This document shows, piece after piece, positions 8,812-18,033 of a stretch of 45,286 bases of DNA; within the stretch, counting starts at the first letter, position 1, and every line of letters starts with the position of its first letter. Both the position numbers and the translations under genes were made by a program. The notes beneath the pieces were generated by a model, which worked only from the letters and a program-made list of their open reading frames with translations, had not been told where the DNA came from and ran no database searches. Source of the DNA: Bacteroidales bacterium UBA3764 (lineage in GTDB: Bacteria > Bacteroidota > Bacteroidia > Bacteroidales > UBA932); assembly GCA_002371115.1 (NCBI GenBank), contig DFFY01000113.1, positions 1-45,286 of the forward strand, in the 5' to 3' direction.

Positions 8812-9093
8812 CAGGCCCATGTGGCCAGGCGTATAGCCGCATTTCAGGCGCAGGTCCGGACCCTGTAATAAATTATAAGTGCCACTCAGCGTGTCGTATG
8901 CGCTATGTTGTGGAATAATCAGGGGATAATAAAGAAATTTAAAAAAATTTTAGGGGGGGGGTACCATAATTGCTAAAAATTTGCACCTTTGTACTGTCAT
9001 ACAGGCGTGTGTATGGCGGTTTTTTAGTAGTTATAAATTATAAGTAATTCAGGCACATGACTTTATAAGCCGTGGCATGTTGTTTATAGGCAA
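8812..9093. other. intergenic region with 9-G tract and possible leader
   Basis: No gene is seen. The stretch contains an A/T-rich run at about 8935-8952, the 9-G tract at 8953-8961, then a promoter-like CACCTTTG near 8983-8990 (one mismatch to TAnnTTTG). A small imperfect stem (CATAC...GTATG) follows just after 9000, with a T6 run. It would be the control region and leader of the DUF4906-like gene. Confidence 0.4.
8953..8961. repeat. 9-G homopolymer tract upstream of a surface-protein gene
   Basis: A run of nine G residues sits in the presumed promoter region of the DUF4906-like gene, near where a -33 element would be expected. Such tracts can change length by slipped-strand mispairing. Confidence 0.9.
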
Positions 9094-9172
9094 GTGTTGC
9101 TGCTGACGGTCATATTATCGTTGTTGTTTACCGAACCCCGGCCCGGAAAGCGGTTCGTTCAGCGACCACTTC

Positions 9173-12100
9173 GTGGAAAACGGCGATTGGATTTATGCTC
9201 CCACGTTCGGGACCTATGTCCGTTTCGACCTGGTCCTCACCCTCACCCCCGAGGGTATAGCGAACATCGGGAGCGAAGACCCTGAGGGAATGACGGTCGG
9301 CCAGGCCCTTACCTCCGATGCCATCTTCACCGTCCACCTGGGGGATTTCGGGAGCAGCGATCCCGACGATACGTCGGCCGACATCAATGCCTACGATACC
9401 TTCCGCGGCCACAGCTACACCTACAATGTCACGGTCAACAACTCCCGTAGCATCTATACCGAAGTGGTGTCCGACCGAGAAATGCAGTCGGGACAGGAGG
9501 GTTTCCTGCTTCTGACCGGCACGGAAATCATCAATGCCGATGCGCATTATGAATACCACCAGCTTACGTTTGACTATCGTCCCGACATGAGCCAGGACCG
9601 TTTTTCCTGGTATGTGAAGACACCTTTCGGCGAAGGAGGCCCGGTGGTCAGTTACAACCCCGGCTCCGGCGAATATACGTACGATGCTGAGGGGCTTGAC
9701 TACAAGTGGGTGAAGTTCGGCGTAAACAAGACGGTGGATCCGGGATACAATACACCCGACCCGGGTGACGCAACCCCCGATCCGGTGGCCTGGTATTCGG
9801 ATGCGCTGGGCGCTTATGTGTGCCCGTATTCTCACAAACGGATTCCCTTCCCCGGGGAAAGCCATTACCACCCCGAATGGAAACCGGGACGCACGGTGAA
9901 TGACGGGGACGGAAAGGGGGACAAGACGGTGCCTGACCTGATGGACATTACCCAGCTCATCCAATACCTGTTCCACGAAACGGACAAGCGGAAGGCCGGG
10001 CTTGCCAATGCCTTCATTGCGGACGACGCCGCCATGTCCACCGTGCCGGTAATCCGGGTAACCGCTTTCATTGACGAGTACTATTATGAAGAGGACCCGC
10101 TGAAACCTGGCTCCGGATCCGACCCGGATTTGTGGCGCAAGTTCGTGAATGCCAAGCCAAGAGAACTTCACATCCTGTCCGACGCGCGCCAGAGCCGCGA
10201 CCGCAGGAGCGACGTGATTCTTTCGAGTCACTCCGTCATCCAGCAGTCCATCCAGACCATCTACAACATCTATGCTCCCGACATCCGTACCCTTTGGGGA
10301 ACGGAACATGAGGACGAGATGCGCAACAAGACCGAAGGATGGCCCTATTGGCCGGCTGCGCTCGGCGGGCTGGGCGACGGGAAGACCGGCAGGAGCGGAA
10401 ATTACAACACCATGACAGGCAAGACGAACGGACGTCTCAATTCCGCATATATCTGGGGGCTGTATTCCACCAATGACCTCAACGGCATTGAGGTGAACAG
10501 CAGGCGCTGGGACGACTACCTGGATTATGAAGTCACGAACGACATCCCTGAACTGCTGGAGAGCTATCACGGTATGGCATGGTCCTGCCTTACGCGAAAC
10601 CGGGACAACAACGGGAACGGCGTCATAGACCGGAGTGAAGTGCGCTGGTACCTGGCCGCATCCAATCAGATTACGGACATGTGGATAGGCAATAACTCCC
10701 TCTCCACTGAGGCGCGGCTTTACCGGCCGGCTGCCGGACAGTGGCGCGCCCATATCATCACCAGCACCGGCATCCGTACCTCATGGGCGGAGGAGGGGGG
10801 TGGTTCCACCGAATACGGCTGGGACTTCGGGGCCACCCGTTACACCTGGAAGACCCAGGAAGAAGCCAGTCGGGGAGAGAGCGTCCGCTGCCTCAGGAAC
10901 ATAGGAACCTACGACAGCGGGGGGACGCTCACGGACATCAGCGAAGCGCCTTATACCGTGAACGTGGAGAACTTCTTCTCCATTACACCCGAGCCTTCGG
11001 ACGACGACCCGGTGGACACGCGCTATACCTTTCACTTCGACCGCCTGAATCCCAAGTCGCTGCGAAGCCTTTCCCTGTCGGAACTGCCGTACCATGACCA
11101 GTTCAGTCCCTTCAACGGGGTATATCTGAAAATGGAAACGCAGAGCCGTGCCGAAGAAGTGGACCCCGATGTTTTCGTCGTAAATCCGTCCGGCTCCACC
11201 TTTGTCTCCGCCAAGGATATCAACAATATCGTAACCGAGAAAGGGTACAATCCGTTCTGTCCGCCGGGATACCGTTTCCCTAATCAGAGCGAGCTCATTC
11301 TCATGTCGCTCTATCTTCCTGAAAAATACCTGTGCTACGACAAGAACGGGGAAAGGTTATCCGGCAAAAAGAACAGCGAAGGCAAATCCATTTCGCAGCT
11401 CGCCAGTTCCCGCACCTACTTTGACCGGGGACTGTACGGAAAGAACACGACCGGGTTCGAATATGATCCTTATGCCGACGACCCGAAGCAAAACCCCACC
11501 GCCCGCGAACAGTCCAAGGTGGGCTGGTGTTATGATCCGGGACAGAAGATAACTACCTGCGCAGGCAAGGACCGTGGTCAGACCTTCTCCCGCTGCGTCC
11601 GCGACATAGACATGACGGGCACCATCGAGGGAGGCATCCTGATGAAGGAAGAGGCCTATCCGGGCGATGCGACCACGGTCTCCCTGAGCTTCAACGCCAC
11701 CGGTTCCCCGATTATCTCGGCGGCCCTCAAATTCTGCTACACGGACGGCTCGGGCTCCTACCACGAACGTGACATCCCCGTCCAGGGAGCGCCCAACGGC
11801 TTCCAGTTCCTCACCGACCAGACCTTTACCCTCCCGAGCCACGCGGCCCTCGGCCTGACGGAAGGCCAGTTGGATGCCAACGACTGCGCCCTCCGCAAAA
11901 AGACGAAGATAAAGGTAACGCTGCGCAACGCCTTTACCTCGGAAACGTTCGAGCAGCCATTCTATCTGGGAAACCCGCTTGACGGCTCTCTCAAAGTCAA
12001 TTACGGAGGTGTTTTCGCCGGAGAAGACGGTGATATCGCGCTGACCATGACCTCCAAGGCCAATTCCCTCGACATCACCCAGGCTTCGGTGAGCCTGCAC

Positions 12101-13150
12101 TATACCGATACGGGCGGCGCCGGGCACGACGTGCCGCTTTATGCCTCGTCCTCCCTCTCAACCAAAGAATTGCGGCTTTCGCCTGCCGTTCCCGCCGTAT
12201 CGGCCCCGGACTACGACAAGCCGGTAACCATTACCGCCACGTTCCGTGATGCGGAAGGACACAGCAAGACGCTGGTCGTGGACGATGCCGTATTCCTCAG
12301 TTCGCACATCCTGGACTGCGGCGTCGATTTCCCTTCTGAATTCACGGACGAGGGCCTGCCGGTCCGCTCCTATTTCAAGTTGAAGGACGGATATACTGCG
12401 TCGGCTACGCTGCAATACAAGAAAAGCGGTGCCTCCGGCTGGACTGACCTGCCTCAGATTACGGATGCTGCCTCCATGAATGCCCGGTACTATACGGACG
12501 ATACGGCCGACTATGCATATCGGCTCCATGTAAGCTGCAGCGACGGGACCGAGAAGACATCTCCGGAAAGGAGGATGCAGATTGTCCGTCTGGACTATAC
12601 GCCGAATCCAGAACCGGCCGGCGGTTTTACCAGCGTAAGCCAGTGCTATCGGACGTGGCGCAACTCCATCACCGGGCTCGACTTCTCGCGCGGCGACTAT
12701 ATCGAGGTGGACATGGACCTGAGCAAGTGCCGTTACATTTACGTGAACGGAAACAAGAAAAACGACATTGGCCTGGACAACATTCTTGGATTCAGCACCG
12801 ACAAATTGAGCGACATCAAAAATACTGTTATACTTTATTATCCTGCCACCCAGAATCTGAATCCCGATCCAGCCAAGCAGGGAACCATCAGTTATCTGAT
12901 ACATGCCGGGGGCTGGGGTGATGGAACCACAGGGACGGGACATCCTGCCGGTCTGCTGGATGCGATGAACGTCATCCTGGACAAGGACGGCCTTGTTATC
13001 GACGGGGCGCGCTATACGGGCGACCCGGGTGATTGGCTGTCCAGCGTCAAAGGAACCCTCACGTCCGCATCGACCATACTGGTAGGGTCGGAGGAAGGAG
13101 TTCACAAGTCCCGCGCTACGTACAACTACATCCGTGTAGTGCGGAATTAA
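9173..13150 (+). CDS. large DUF4906-like (fimbrial-type) surface protein, 5'-damaged
   Basis: The frame is open from 9107 (stop at 9104-9106), and the first possible start is a GTG at 9173, giving 1325 residues. Early residues (RGHSYTYNVTVNNSRSIYTE) and the block near 470-510 (NNGNGVIDRSEVRWYLAASNQ) resemble the DUF4906 proteins of Bacteroidales fimbrial/adhesin loci. The C-terminal half is a chain of Ig-like beta domains. In-frame protein-like sequence continues upstream of 9173 with no ATG or signal peptide, while a GTG at 9094 in another frame gives a signal-like MLLLTVILSLLFTE. So the N-terminus appears deleted and frameshifted away from its signal peptide. The ORF may be unexpressed or non-secreted. 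An ATPase gene lies upstream and an ATPase remnant directly downstream. Confidence 0.75.
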   Translation: MENGDWIYAPTFGTYVRFDLVLTLTPEGIANIGSEDPEGMTVGQALTSDAIFTVHLGDFGSSDPDDTSADINAYDTFRGHSYTYNVTVNNSRSIYTEVVSDREMQSGQEGFLLLTGTEIINADAHYEYHQLTFDYRPDMSQDRFSWYVKTPFGEGGPVVSYNPGSGEYTYDAEGLDYKWVKFGVNKTVDPGYNTPDPGDATPDPVAWYSDALGAYVCPYSHKRIPFPGESHYHPEWKPGRTVNDGDGKGDKTVPDLMDITQLIQYLFHETDKRKAGLANAFIADDAAMSTVPVIRVTAFIDEYYYEEDPLKPGSGSDPDLWRKFVNAKPRELHILSDARQSRDRRSDVILSSHSVIQQSIQTIYNIYAPDIRTLWGTEHEDEMRNKTEGWPYWPAALGGLGDGKTGRSGNYNTMTGKTNGRLNSAYIWGLYSTNDLNGIEVNSRRWDDYLDYEVTNDIPELLESYHGMAWSCLTRNRDNNGNGVIDRSEVRWYLAASNQITDMWIGNNSLSTEARLYRPAAGQWRAHIITSTGIRTSWAEEGGGSTEYGWDFGATRYTWKTQEEASRGESVRCLRNIGTYDSGGTLTDISEAPYTVNVENFFSITPEPSDDDPVDTRYTFHFDRLNPKSLRSLSLSELPYHDQFSPFNGVYLKMETQSRAEEVDPDVFVVNPSGSTFVSAKDINNIVTEKGYNPFCPPGYRFPNQSELILMSLYLPEKYLCYDKNGERLSGKKNSEGKSISQLASSRTYFDRGLYGKNTTGFEYDPYADDPKQNPTAREQSKVGWCYDPGQKITTCAGKDRGQTFSRCVRDIDMTGTIEGGILMKEEAYPGDATTVSLSFNATGSPIISAALKFCYTDGSGSYHERDIPVQGAPNGFQFLTDQTFTLPSHAALGLTEGQLDANDCALRKKTKIKVTLRNAFTSETFEQPFYLGNPLDGSLKVNYGGVFAGEDGDIALTMTSKANSLDITQASVSLHYTDTGGAGHDVPLYASSSLSTKELRLSPAVPAVSAPDYDKPVTITATFRDAEGHSKTLVVDDAVFLSSHILDCGVDFPSEFTDEGLPVRSYFKLKDGYTASATLQYKKSGASGWTDLPQITDAASMNARYYTDDTADYAYRLHVSCSDGTEKTSPERRMQIVRLDYTPNPEPAGGFTSVSQCYRTWRNSITGLDFSRGDYIEVDMDLSKCRYIYVNGNKKNDIGLDNILGFSTDKLSDIKNTVILYYPATQNLNPDPAKQGTISYLIHAGGWGDGTTGTGHPAGLLDAMNVILDKDGLVIDGARYTGDPGDWLSSVKGTLTSASTILVGSEEGVHKSRATYNYIRVVRN

Positions 13151-13155
13151 TGATC

Positions 13156-13224
13156 CCCTGGGACAAGTTGTTGGAAAACCTCGTTCACGGCTTCCTGCAT
13201 GTCCGTAGGTCCTTCCCGAAAAAG
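13156..13224 (-). pseudogene. remnant of a second AAA+ ATPase gene
   Basis: About 70 bases align with 7751-7820 inside the intact ATPase gene, including exact blocks CAAGTTGTTGGAAAACCTC and CTTCCTGCATGTC, in the same orientation. On the minus strand it reads DMQEAVNEVFQQLVPG against DMQEVMKEVFQQLEPG in the intact protein. An extra C relative to the intact gene shifts the frame. Several changed residues show it came from a diverged paralogue rather than a fresh duplication. It sits between the stop of the DUF4906-like gene and the stop of the hybrid sensor gene. Confidence 0.75.
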
Positions 13225-13230
13225 CGGTAG

Positions 13231-16200
13231 TTACCTTGCATAGTCTTTGGGAAGGACGCCGAAGCGCGACTTGAAGCACTTGGCGAAATAGGAGGAACTG
13301 GTGAAGCCGACACGCTCGGCAGCTTCATTGATGCGAGCTCCTTCCCGAATGAGCTGGGCAGCCTTGTCCAACCGATAGTTTTTTAAGTAATCGTTGGGCG
13401 TAACGCCGGTAAGGGCCTTGAATTTCCGGAAGAAATTGGTGCGGGACATCGCCATGTCGAAGGCCAGTGTTTCGATGGAGAAGGTTTCCTCGCCCATTTG
13501 CTTTGCTATAGAATCATTGATGGCGCGAATAAAGTCGGCTTCGGGACCGGCGGGCATAGCCTCACCGGTAGTACCGCCGTTGGAAATCAACCGGCGGAAA
13601 GCTTCCTTCAGGCGGATAAGGTTGTCTATCTGGCTCTTCAATTGCCGGACCGTGAATGGTTTCTCCATGTAGGCATCGGCACCGCTCTCCATGCCTTCCT
13701 GTTTGGCATCCAGCGTAACCTTGGCTGTAAGAAGAATCAACGGAATATGGCTGTAGGCCAGTTGTCCTTTAATTCGGCGACACAACTCGAAGCCGTCCAT
13801 GACGGGCATCATGACGTCGCTCACTATCACATCTATCTCTTTTTCCTCTATTAGGTCCAGCGCCTTTTCTCCATCAGGGGCGGCGAGGATGGCGTACCAC
13901 TGGGATAGTTCGTTCTGTAGTGTCTCACGCAGTTCACGGTTGTCTTCAACCACCAGTATGGTGAGCTTTTCCTGGGAAGGAACCGAACTGTAGGCCGCTG
14001 ATGCCGTTTCCGCCGCCCTTTCGTCATGCATGGCAGGAAGTTTGAGCACAAATGAAGCCCCTACGGGAACGGCATCTTCCACGTTCAGGCTGCCCTGATG
14101 GGCCTGGGCCAGCTGCCGGGCATAGGCCAGTCCGACACCCGTCCCCGATGACTCGGCCACTTTGTCGTCAGGTATCGTATAGAACATGCCGAAAATCTTC
14201 TCCCGGTATTCTTTCTTTACGCCTGGCCCATTGTCCGAGACGATGACCAGTGCATTGTCCCCTTCGGTAGTGACCGTCACGTTGATGCGGTCTTTCGTGT
14301 ACTTGATGGCGTTGGATAGCAGATTCATCAGAATCTTTGTGAGCATATCCTCGTCGGCATTGATATAGATGGGATGATTATCCATCGCGGTTTCCAGAGA
14401 AATTCCTTCCGCTGCAGCACCTTCCCGGAAGGTATCTGTTACAACCGCAACTACATCCTGCAGGTTCAGCCTGACTTTCAGCAGCTGGATGTTACCGGAG
14501 GCATTCTTGTCGTAGGTCAGGATTCGGTCGATGGTCTCCTGCATATAGTCCAGGTTTCGCGTAATGGTGTCCGTCTTCCCGGGCGCATCTTTCTCATGCT
14601 GTAAGCGGATAAGGGTGAGCGGTGTGCGGATTTCGTGAATCAGGCCGATGAAAAAGCGGATCCGTTGTTTATAGAGCATCTTTTCCCTTTCTTCTTCCTG
14701 TTTCCGCATAATCTCGTCAAAACGGGTTTTGATGCGTCTTTCCCAATAGACCAGCAGGTAGATGATGCCTGCCGCTCCCAAAAGGAAGTAGAGCACGATG
14801 GCTCCGGTTGTTCGCCACCAGGGTGGACGGACCGTGATATGAAGCGAGTCATCGGAGCCCCTTACCTGGAAAACATATTCTCCCGGACGTACTTTCTTGT
14901 AGGTGGCGGTTGAAATTCTGGCTGGCACCGTCCAGTCGGTGTCGAAACCGGTCAGCTGCCAACTGTACAGGTTCTGGCTGGGATCTGCGTAGCTGAGCGC
15001 TGCCATGGTGATGGTGAAACTGTTCTGCGGATAAGTGAGGGTGATTTCACGTCCACCGGGCGGAATATGATAGGTGATGTCGCCTACGCTGACCTCATTG
15101 ATGATGGTGGATGGCCATTGGTACGACGGAATCTGTGACTGGGGCTGCAGGGAAGCGACGCCGTCCTTCCCGCCAAGATAGAGTCTCCCGTCTGTGGAGT
15201 ACAGGATGGATTCGGCCTTGATAAAGGGTAATCGGCCGACACCCATTGTGTTGGGATCCAGGATAAGGAGCCCCGATGAAGTGCACACCCAAAGCTTGCC
15301 ATTGGCATCCTCGGTAAGGCTGTACACCTTGCTCTTGCGTATTCTGGAATCTGAAGGAAAGGCCTGGGAGAATGACAGCGCGCCCGAGTCCATGGTCCAA
15401 AGTCCTTCGCCGTCCGTCCCGACCCAGATGGTACCGTCGGCACAAAGCAACATAGCCGTAATTTTGTTCCACGGAACCACCGGTGTCTTGCTTCCGGCTG
15501 TGAGCAGGTGTTCCCAGCCCTTGGTTACCAGGTCTTTTCTGAAGATGCCGCGGTTGGATGTGGCCAGATACAGATAATGGCCGGAGGCATCCTCGCACAT
15601 GGCAACCACGGAACTCTGAGACACTACCTCAAACTCTTTGGGCAGGTTTTTCCTGGATTTTTCTCCGTCAATCAGAATTTGGATGTCTTTGCGGTTCAGA
15701 TCTCTGGACAGGCGATTCTGGACCGGATCCCAGGAAAAGACCCCGAGGCTGGTACCGGCAAGGAGCGTGCCTTGCTTGGTCCGGTACAGGACATGGGTTT
15801 TCCCGCCGGTGTGATAATGGTACGTGTGACGGCTGGCAGGAACATAGCGGCAGATGCAGTCAGAATTGGTCCCAATCCAAATTCCTTCCGGTGTATTCAA
15901 CAATTGCGTGATATGCCCATGCGGAGAAATGGAGCCCAAAACTCTAAACATGCTTTCTCCGGGGGGCAATAGAAACAGTTTGTCCTTCATGCCGGCAATG
16001 ATGTTACCCCCGCTGTCTTCCGTCAGGGAAATCGGGCTGTACGGGTCTATGGGAACCGGAAGAGAACAAGCCTGAAGTCCATCATTCTCCTTAACCTGTT
16101 TAAGCAGTCCGTTTCCGTCCGTTGGGGACCAGCGGGTTCCTTCCCGGTCCACGATGGTATTGTCCTGTGGAGGAAGGGCTCGATTGAGCGGCTGAAGGTA

Positions 16201-16761
16201 GTCGCCCTGGGCGCTGTACAGGTGGGCGCTGCCATCCTGGTCCGCTATGAGCATACGCCCGTTGGGCTCCTGGATAATCCGCTCGACGAAAGGTGTTTGT
16301 ACACTGTGCTGATCCAGTTTGCCTGTTCGGGGATTGAACAGGAAAAGCCCCTGCCCCTCGGTGCCGATCCATATGAGGGGCCCCTCGGTAACCGCAATTG
16401 CATTGACCCGGCTGATGATGTTGACGCCATAGGTTGTCACTGCTCCGAAAGGCGAAAAATGGCCGTCTGCTTGATTATAGGTTAACAGACCTTCCTCCGT
16501 GCCGGCCCAGATGATGCCTTCCGATTCTGCCAAGCAGCGGGTAGGACGCTCCATGGACTGGATTTGGACGCCATCATAGCGGTCCAGGGCGGTGTCTGTT
16601 CCTATCCACAAAAAACCGCGGCTGTCCTGCATGCAACACCATACGTGATTACTGGACAGTCCGTCTTCTTCGCCAAGCCGTTGTACCGTCCCGGAAGGGA
16701 CGGATGCGTTTCCCGTGAACGAGAGAAGCAGAAGGAGGATAAGCGTCAGCCGGTATTTCAT
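13231..16761 (-). CDS. hybrid two-component system regulator (HTCS) of the Sus-type locus
   Basis: I chose the ATG at 16761 because it is followed by a clean signal peptide (MKYRLTLILLLLLSFTGNAS); the longer frame adds 71 non-coding-like residues. The 1176-residue protein has a two-bladed periplasmic propeller of regulator repeats (about 20-560), a Y_Y_Y domain (578-634), a membrane helix (652-672) and a histidine kinase with phospho-acceptor in HEIRTP (near 708). The ATPase domain with DNGPGV and GTGVGLAYA is at about 790-905, the receiver with aspartate in VSDVMMPVMDG at about 933-1045, and the AraC-type DNA-binding domain at 1078-1176. HTCS proteins sense a breakdown product in the periplasm and activate the neighbouring susC/susD operon. 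It is divergent from the GH43-fold gene, and the SusC gene follows that, so this locus is the likely target. Confidence 0.95.
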   Translation of the reverse strand: MKYRLTLILLLLLSFTGNASVPSGTVQRLGEEDGLSSNHVWCCMQDSRGFLWIGTDTALDRYDGVQIQSMERPTRCLAESEGIIWAGTEEGLLTYNQADGHFSPFGAVTTYGVNIISRVNAIAVTEGPLIWIGTEGQGLFLFNPRTGKLDQHSVQTPFVERIIQEPNGRMLIADQDGSAHLYSAQGDYLQPLNRALPPQDNTIVDREGTRWSPTDGNGLLKQVKENDGLQACSLPVPIDPYSPISLTEDSGGNIIAGMKDKLFLLPPGESMFRVLGSISPHGHITQLLNTPEGIWIGTNSDCICRYVPASRHTYHYHTGGKTHVLYRTKQGTLLAGTSLGVFSWDPVQNRLSRDLNRKDIQILIDGEKSRKNLPKEFEVVSQSSVVAMCEDASGHYLYLATSNRGIFRKDLVTKGWEHLLTAGSKTPVVPWNKITAMLLCADGTIWVGTDGEGLWTMDSGALSFSQAFPSDSRIRKSKVYSLTEDANGKLWVCTSSGLLILDPNTMGVGRLPFIKAESILYSTDGRLYLGGKDGVASLQPQSQIPSYQWPSTIINEVSVGDITYHIPPGGREITLTYPQNSFTITMAALSYADPSQNLYSWQLTGFDTDWTVPARISTATYKKVRPGEYVFQVRGSDDSLHITVRPPWWRTTGAIVLYFLLGAAGIIYLLVYWERRIKTRFDEIMRKQEEEREKMLYKQRIRFFIGLIHEIRTPLTLIRLQHEKDAPGKTDTITRNLDYMQETIDRILTYDKNASGNIQLLKVRLNLQDVVAVVTDTFREGAAAEGISLETAMDNHPIYINADEDMLTKILMNLLSNAIKYTKDRINVTVTTEGDNALVIVSDNGPGVKKEYREKIFGMFYTIPDDKVAESSGTGVGLAYARQLAQAHQGSLNVEDAVPVGASFVLKLPAMHDERAAETASAAYSSVPSQEKLTILVVEDNRELRETLQNELSQWYAILAAPDGEKALDLIEEKEIDVIVSDVMMPVMDGFELCRRIKGQLAYSHIPLILLTAKVTLDAKQEGMESGADAYMEKPFTVRQLKSQIDNLIRLKEAFRRLISNGGTTGEAMPAGPEADFIRAINDSIAKQMGEETFSIETLAFDMAMSRTNFFRKFKALTGVTPNDYLKNYRLDKAAQLIREGARINEAAERVGFTSSSYFAKCFKSRFGVLPKDYAR

Positions 16762-16766
16762 AGATG

Positions 16767-16774
16767 CAAATTTA
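16767..16774 (-). promoter_or_regulatory. -7 box of the HTCS gene
   Basis: On the minus strand TAAATTTG matches TAnnTTTG exactly and ends only 5 bases before the chosen ATG. No good -33 TTTG is seen at the expected distance. If this box is used, the transcript would start at or next to the ATG. The same octamer followed by GC is upstream of the SusC gene (18004-18011). Confidence 0.5.
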
Positions 16775-16882
16775 GTTGAAACAATCTGGATTGAGACCAT
16801 CGAAAAGGATAATATCGGATAAAAAAAGGAAAAATACGTACAATGCGGTTTTATTTCGTCGAAAAACGCTAACTTCGCCTTC

Positions 16883-17947
16883 ATGAAACGTGTTACGGCT
16901 CTCATACTGACTGCGTTCCTTGTCTTTTCCTGCTTGGGACTGAGACATTCTGAATCGGTGGGGCAGGTGGACACTTATACGAATCCCATCTTCCCGACAG
17001 GGTCTTCCCCATGGCTTATTCATTACGACGGCTTCTATTATTATACGCAGTCTATGAATGATCATGTGTCTATCTGGAAAGCAGATCGGATTGCCGACAT
17101 TGCATCGGCCCAGGAACATGTAGTCTATGCCCCAGGGAATATCTATCATATTTCTGCACCGCAACTCCATCGTTTCAATGACCGTTGGTATCTGTATTTC
17201 AGTTCCGATGACGGGTCTGGCCGGGACATCCGGCATATTTATGTAATGGAGAATCCGGCTCCAAGCCCACTGGAAGGTTCTTTTACGATGTTGGGATGGG
17301 TGCGCACCGGGAACATCAAGGACATTCATCCCACCACCTTCACCCATAGGGGAGAGCGGTATCTGCTCTGGTCCGGGACCAACTCGGCCAACCCGGGGAC
17401 GGTGGCCCGATGGGGCATCCACATTGCCCGTATGAGAAGTCCCTGGGAACGCTCATCCCCGGTCACCGTCATTTCCATGCCGCAGTACGAATGGGAATGC
17501 CAATGGATTGACGAAGACGGGACGTCCATGTCATCGCCTGTTCTGGTAAACGAGGCTCCGGCCTTCCTGTATTCGCGCGATTCAACCCGTCTGTTGATTT
17601 ATTTTGCTGCCAGTGAAACCTATACCTCCTATTATTGTGAAGGATTGCTGGAGGCTTCGGCCGAGGCGGATCTGTTGAATCCGTCTTCCTGGCACAAATA
17701 CCCCGAGCCGGTATTTTCCAAGTGTGAGAAAACCGGGGTGCTGGGCCCGGGCCATCTGAGTTTTTTCTCCACGCCGGAACAGCTGTACATCCTGTACAAT
17801 GGCAAGTCCCGCTTCCTGGATATGCACGCGGTGGACAATCGCTCCTGCCGGATGCAGCCGGTAGAGTGGGGAAGTGACGGGATTCCTGTACTGGGTTTTC
17901 CTTTGTCGGAAGATACCGTCCTTCCGGCCCCCGTTCCAGTAGATTAG
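16883..17947 (+). CDS. GH43-fold lipoprotein lacking expected catalytic acids
   Basis: A 354-residue lipoprotein (lipobox LVFSC, cysteine 17) with a five-bladed GH43-type propeller. The family's landmarks are present: NPIFPTG start, YDGFYYYTQS, SAPQLHRFNDRWYLYFSSDDG-like segment, VNEAPAFLYSRD and GVLGPGHLSFF. Compared with the arabinofuranosidase/xylosidase-like GH43 pattern, the general base in 'DPW' is Ser42 (SPW), the pKa-modulating aspartate of 'AIDGT' is replaced by His149 (DIHPT), and the acid Glu224 (NEAP) is kept. So it may bind rather than cut glycans. Asp147 could substitute, so inactivity is not proven. It is divergent from the HTCS gene and lies 87 bases before the SusC start. Confidence 0.85.
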   Translation: MKRVTALILTAFLVFSCLGLRHSESVGQVDTYTNPIFPTGSSPWLIHYDGFYYYTQSMNDHVSIWKADRIADIASAQEHVVYAPGNIYHISAPQLHRFNDRWYLYFSSDDGSGRDIRHIYVMENPAPSPLEGSFTMLGWVRTGNIKDIHPTTFTHRGERYLLWSGTNSANPGTVARWGIHIARMRSPWERSSPVTVISMPQYEWECQWIDEDGTSMSSPVLVNEAPAFLYSRDSTRLLIYFAASETYTSYYCEGLLEASAEADLLNPSSWHKYPEPVFSKCEKTGVLGPGHLSFFSTPEQLYILYNGKSRFLDMHAVDNRSCRMQPVEWGSDGIPVLGFPLSEDTVLPAPVPVD

Positions 17948-18003
17948 GAACGGTTTTTTCCTTTTTCTGGACAGTATTTTTCCCGCGTATGGTTGCGTAC
18001 GCG

Positions 18004-18033
18004 TAAATTTGCGGTAACTGATAACCATTACCG
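18004..18033 (+). promoter_or_regulatory. promoter -7 box and leader stem of the SusC operon
   Basis: TAAATTTG at 18004-18011 matches the Bacteroidota -7 consensus. It is followed at once by an inverted repeat CGGTAA (18012-18017) and TTACCG (18028-18033), whose 10-base loop would place a stem right before the ATG at 18035. The segment upstream carries GCGTA repeats and the palindrome GCGTACGC, a possible HTCS site. The -33 element is weak, which suits an activator-dependent promoter. Confidence 0.55.

Noticed and set aside
9128..10753. 541-codon open frame on the minus strand
   Set aside because: Antisense shadow of the DUF4906-like gene; no recognisable domain and no promoter.
10794..10800. 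Short G run inside the DUF4906-like gene as a phase-variation site
   Set aside because: Only about six Gs, encoding ordinary Gly residues; too short to single out.
12158..13279. 373-codon minus-strand frame crossing the ATPase remnant
   Set aside because: It covers the DUF4906-like gene and only by chance runs through the remnant in a shifted frame.
16762..16974. Longer start for the HTCS gene
   Set aside because: It would run into the GH43 gene start and displace the signal peptide from the N-terminus.
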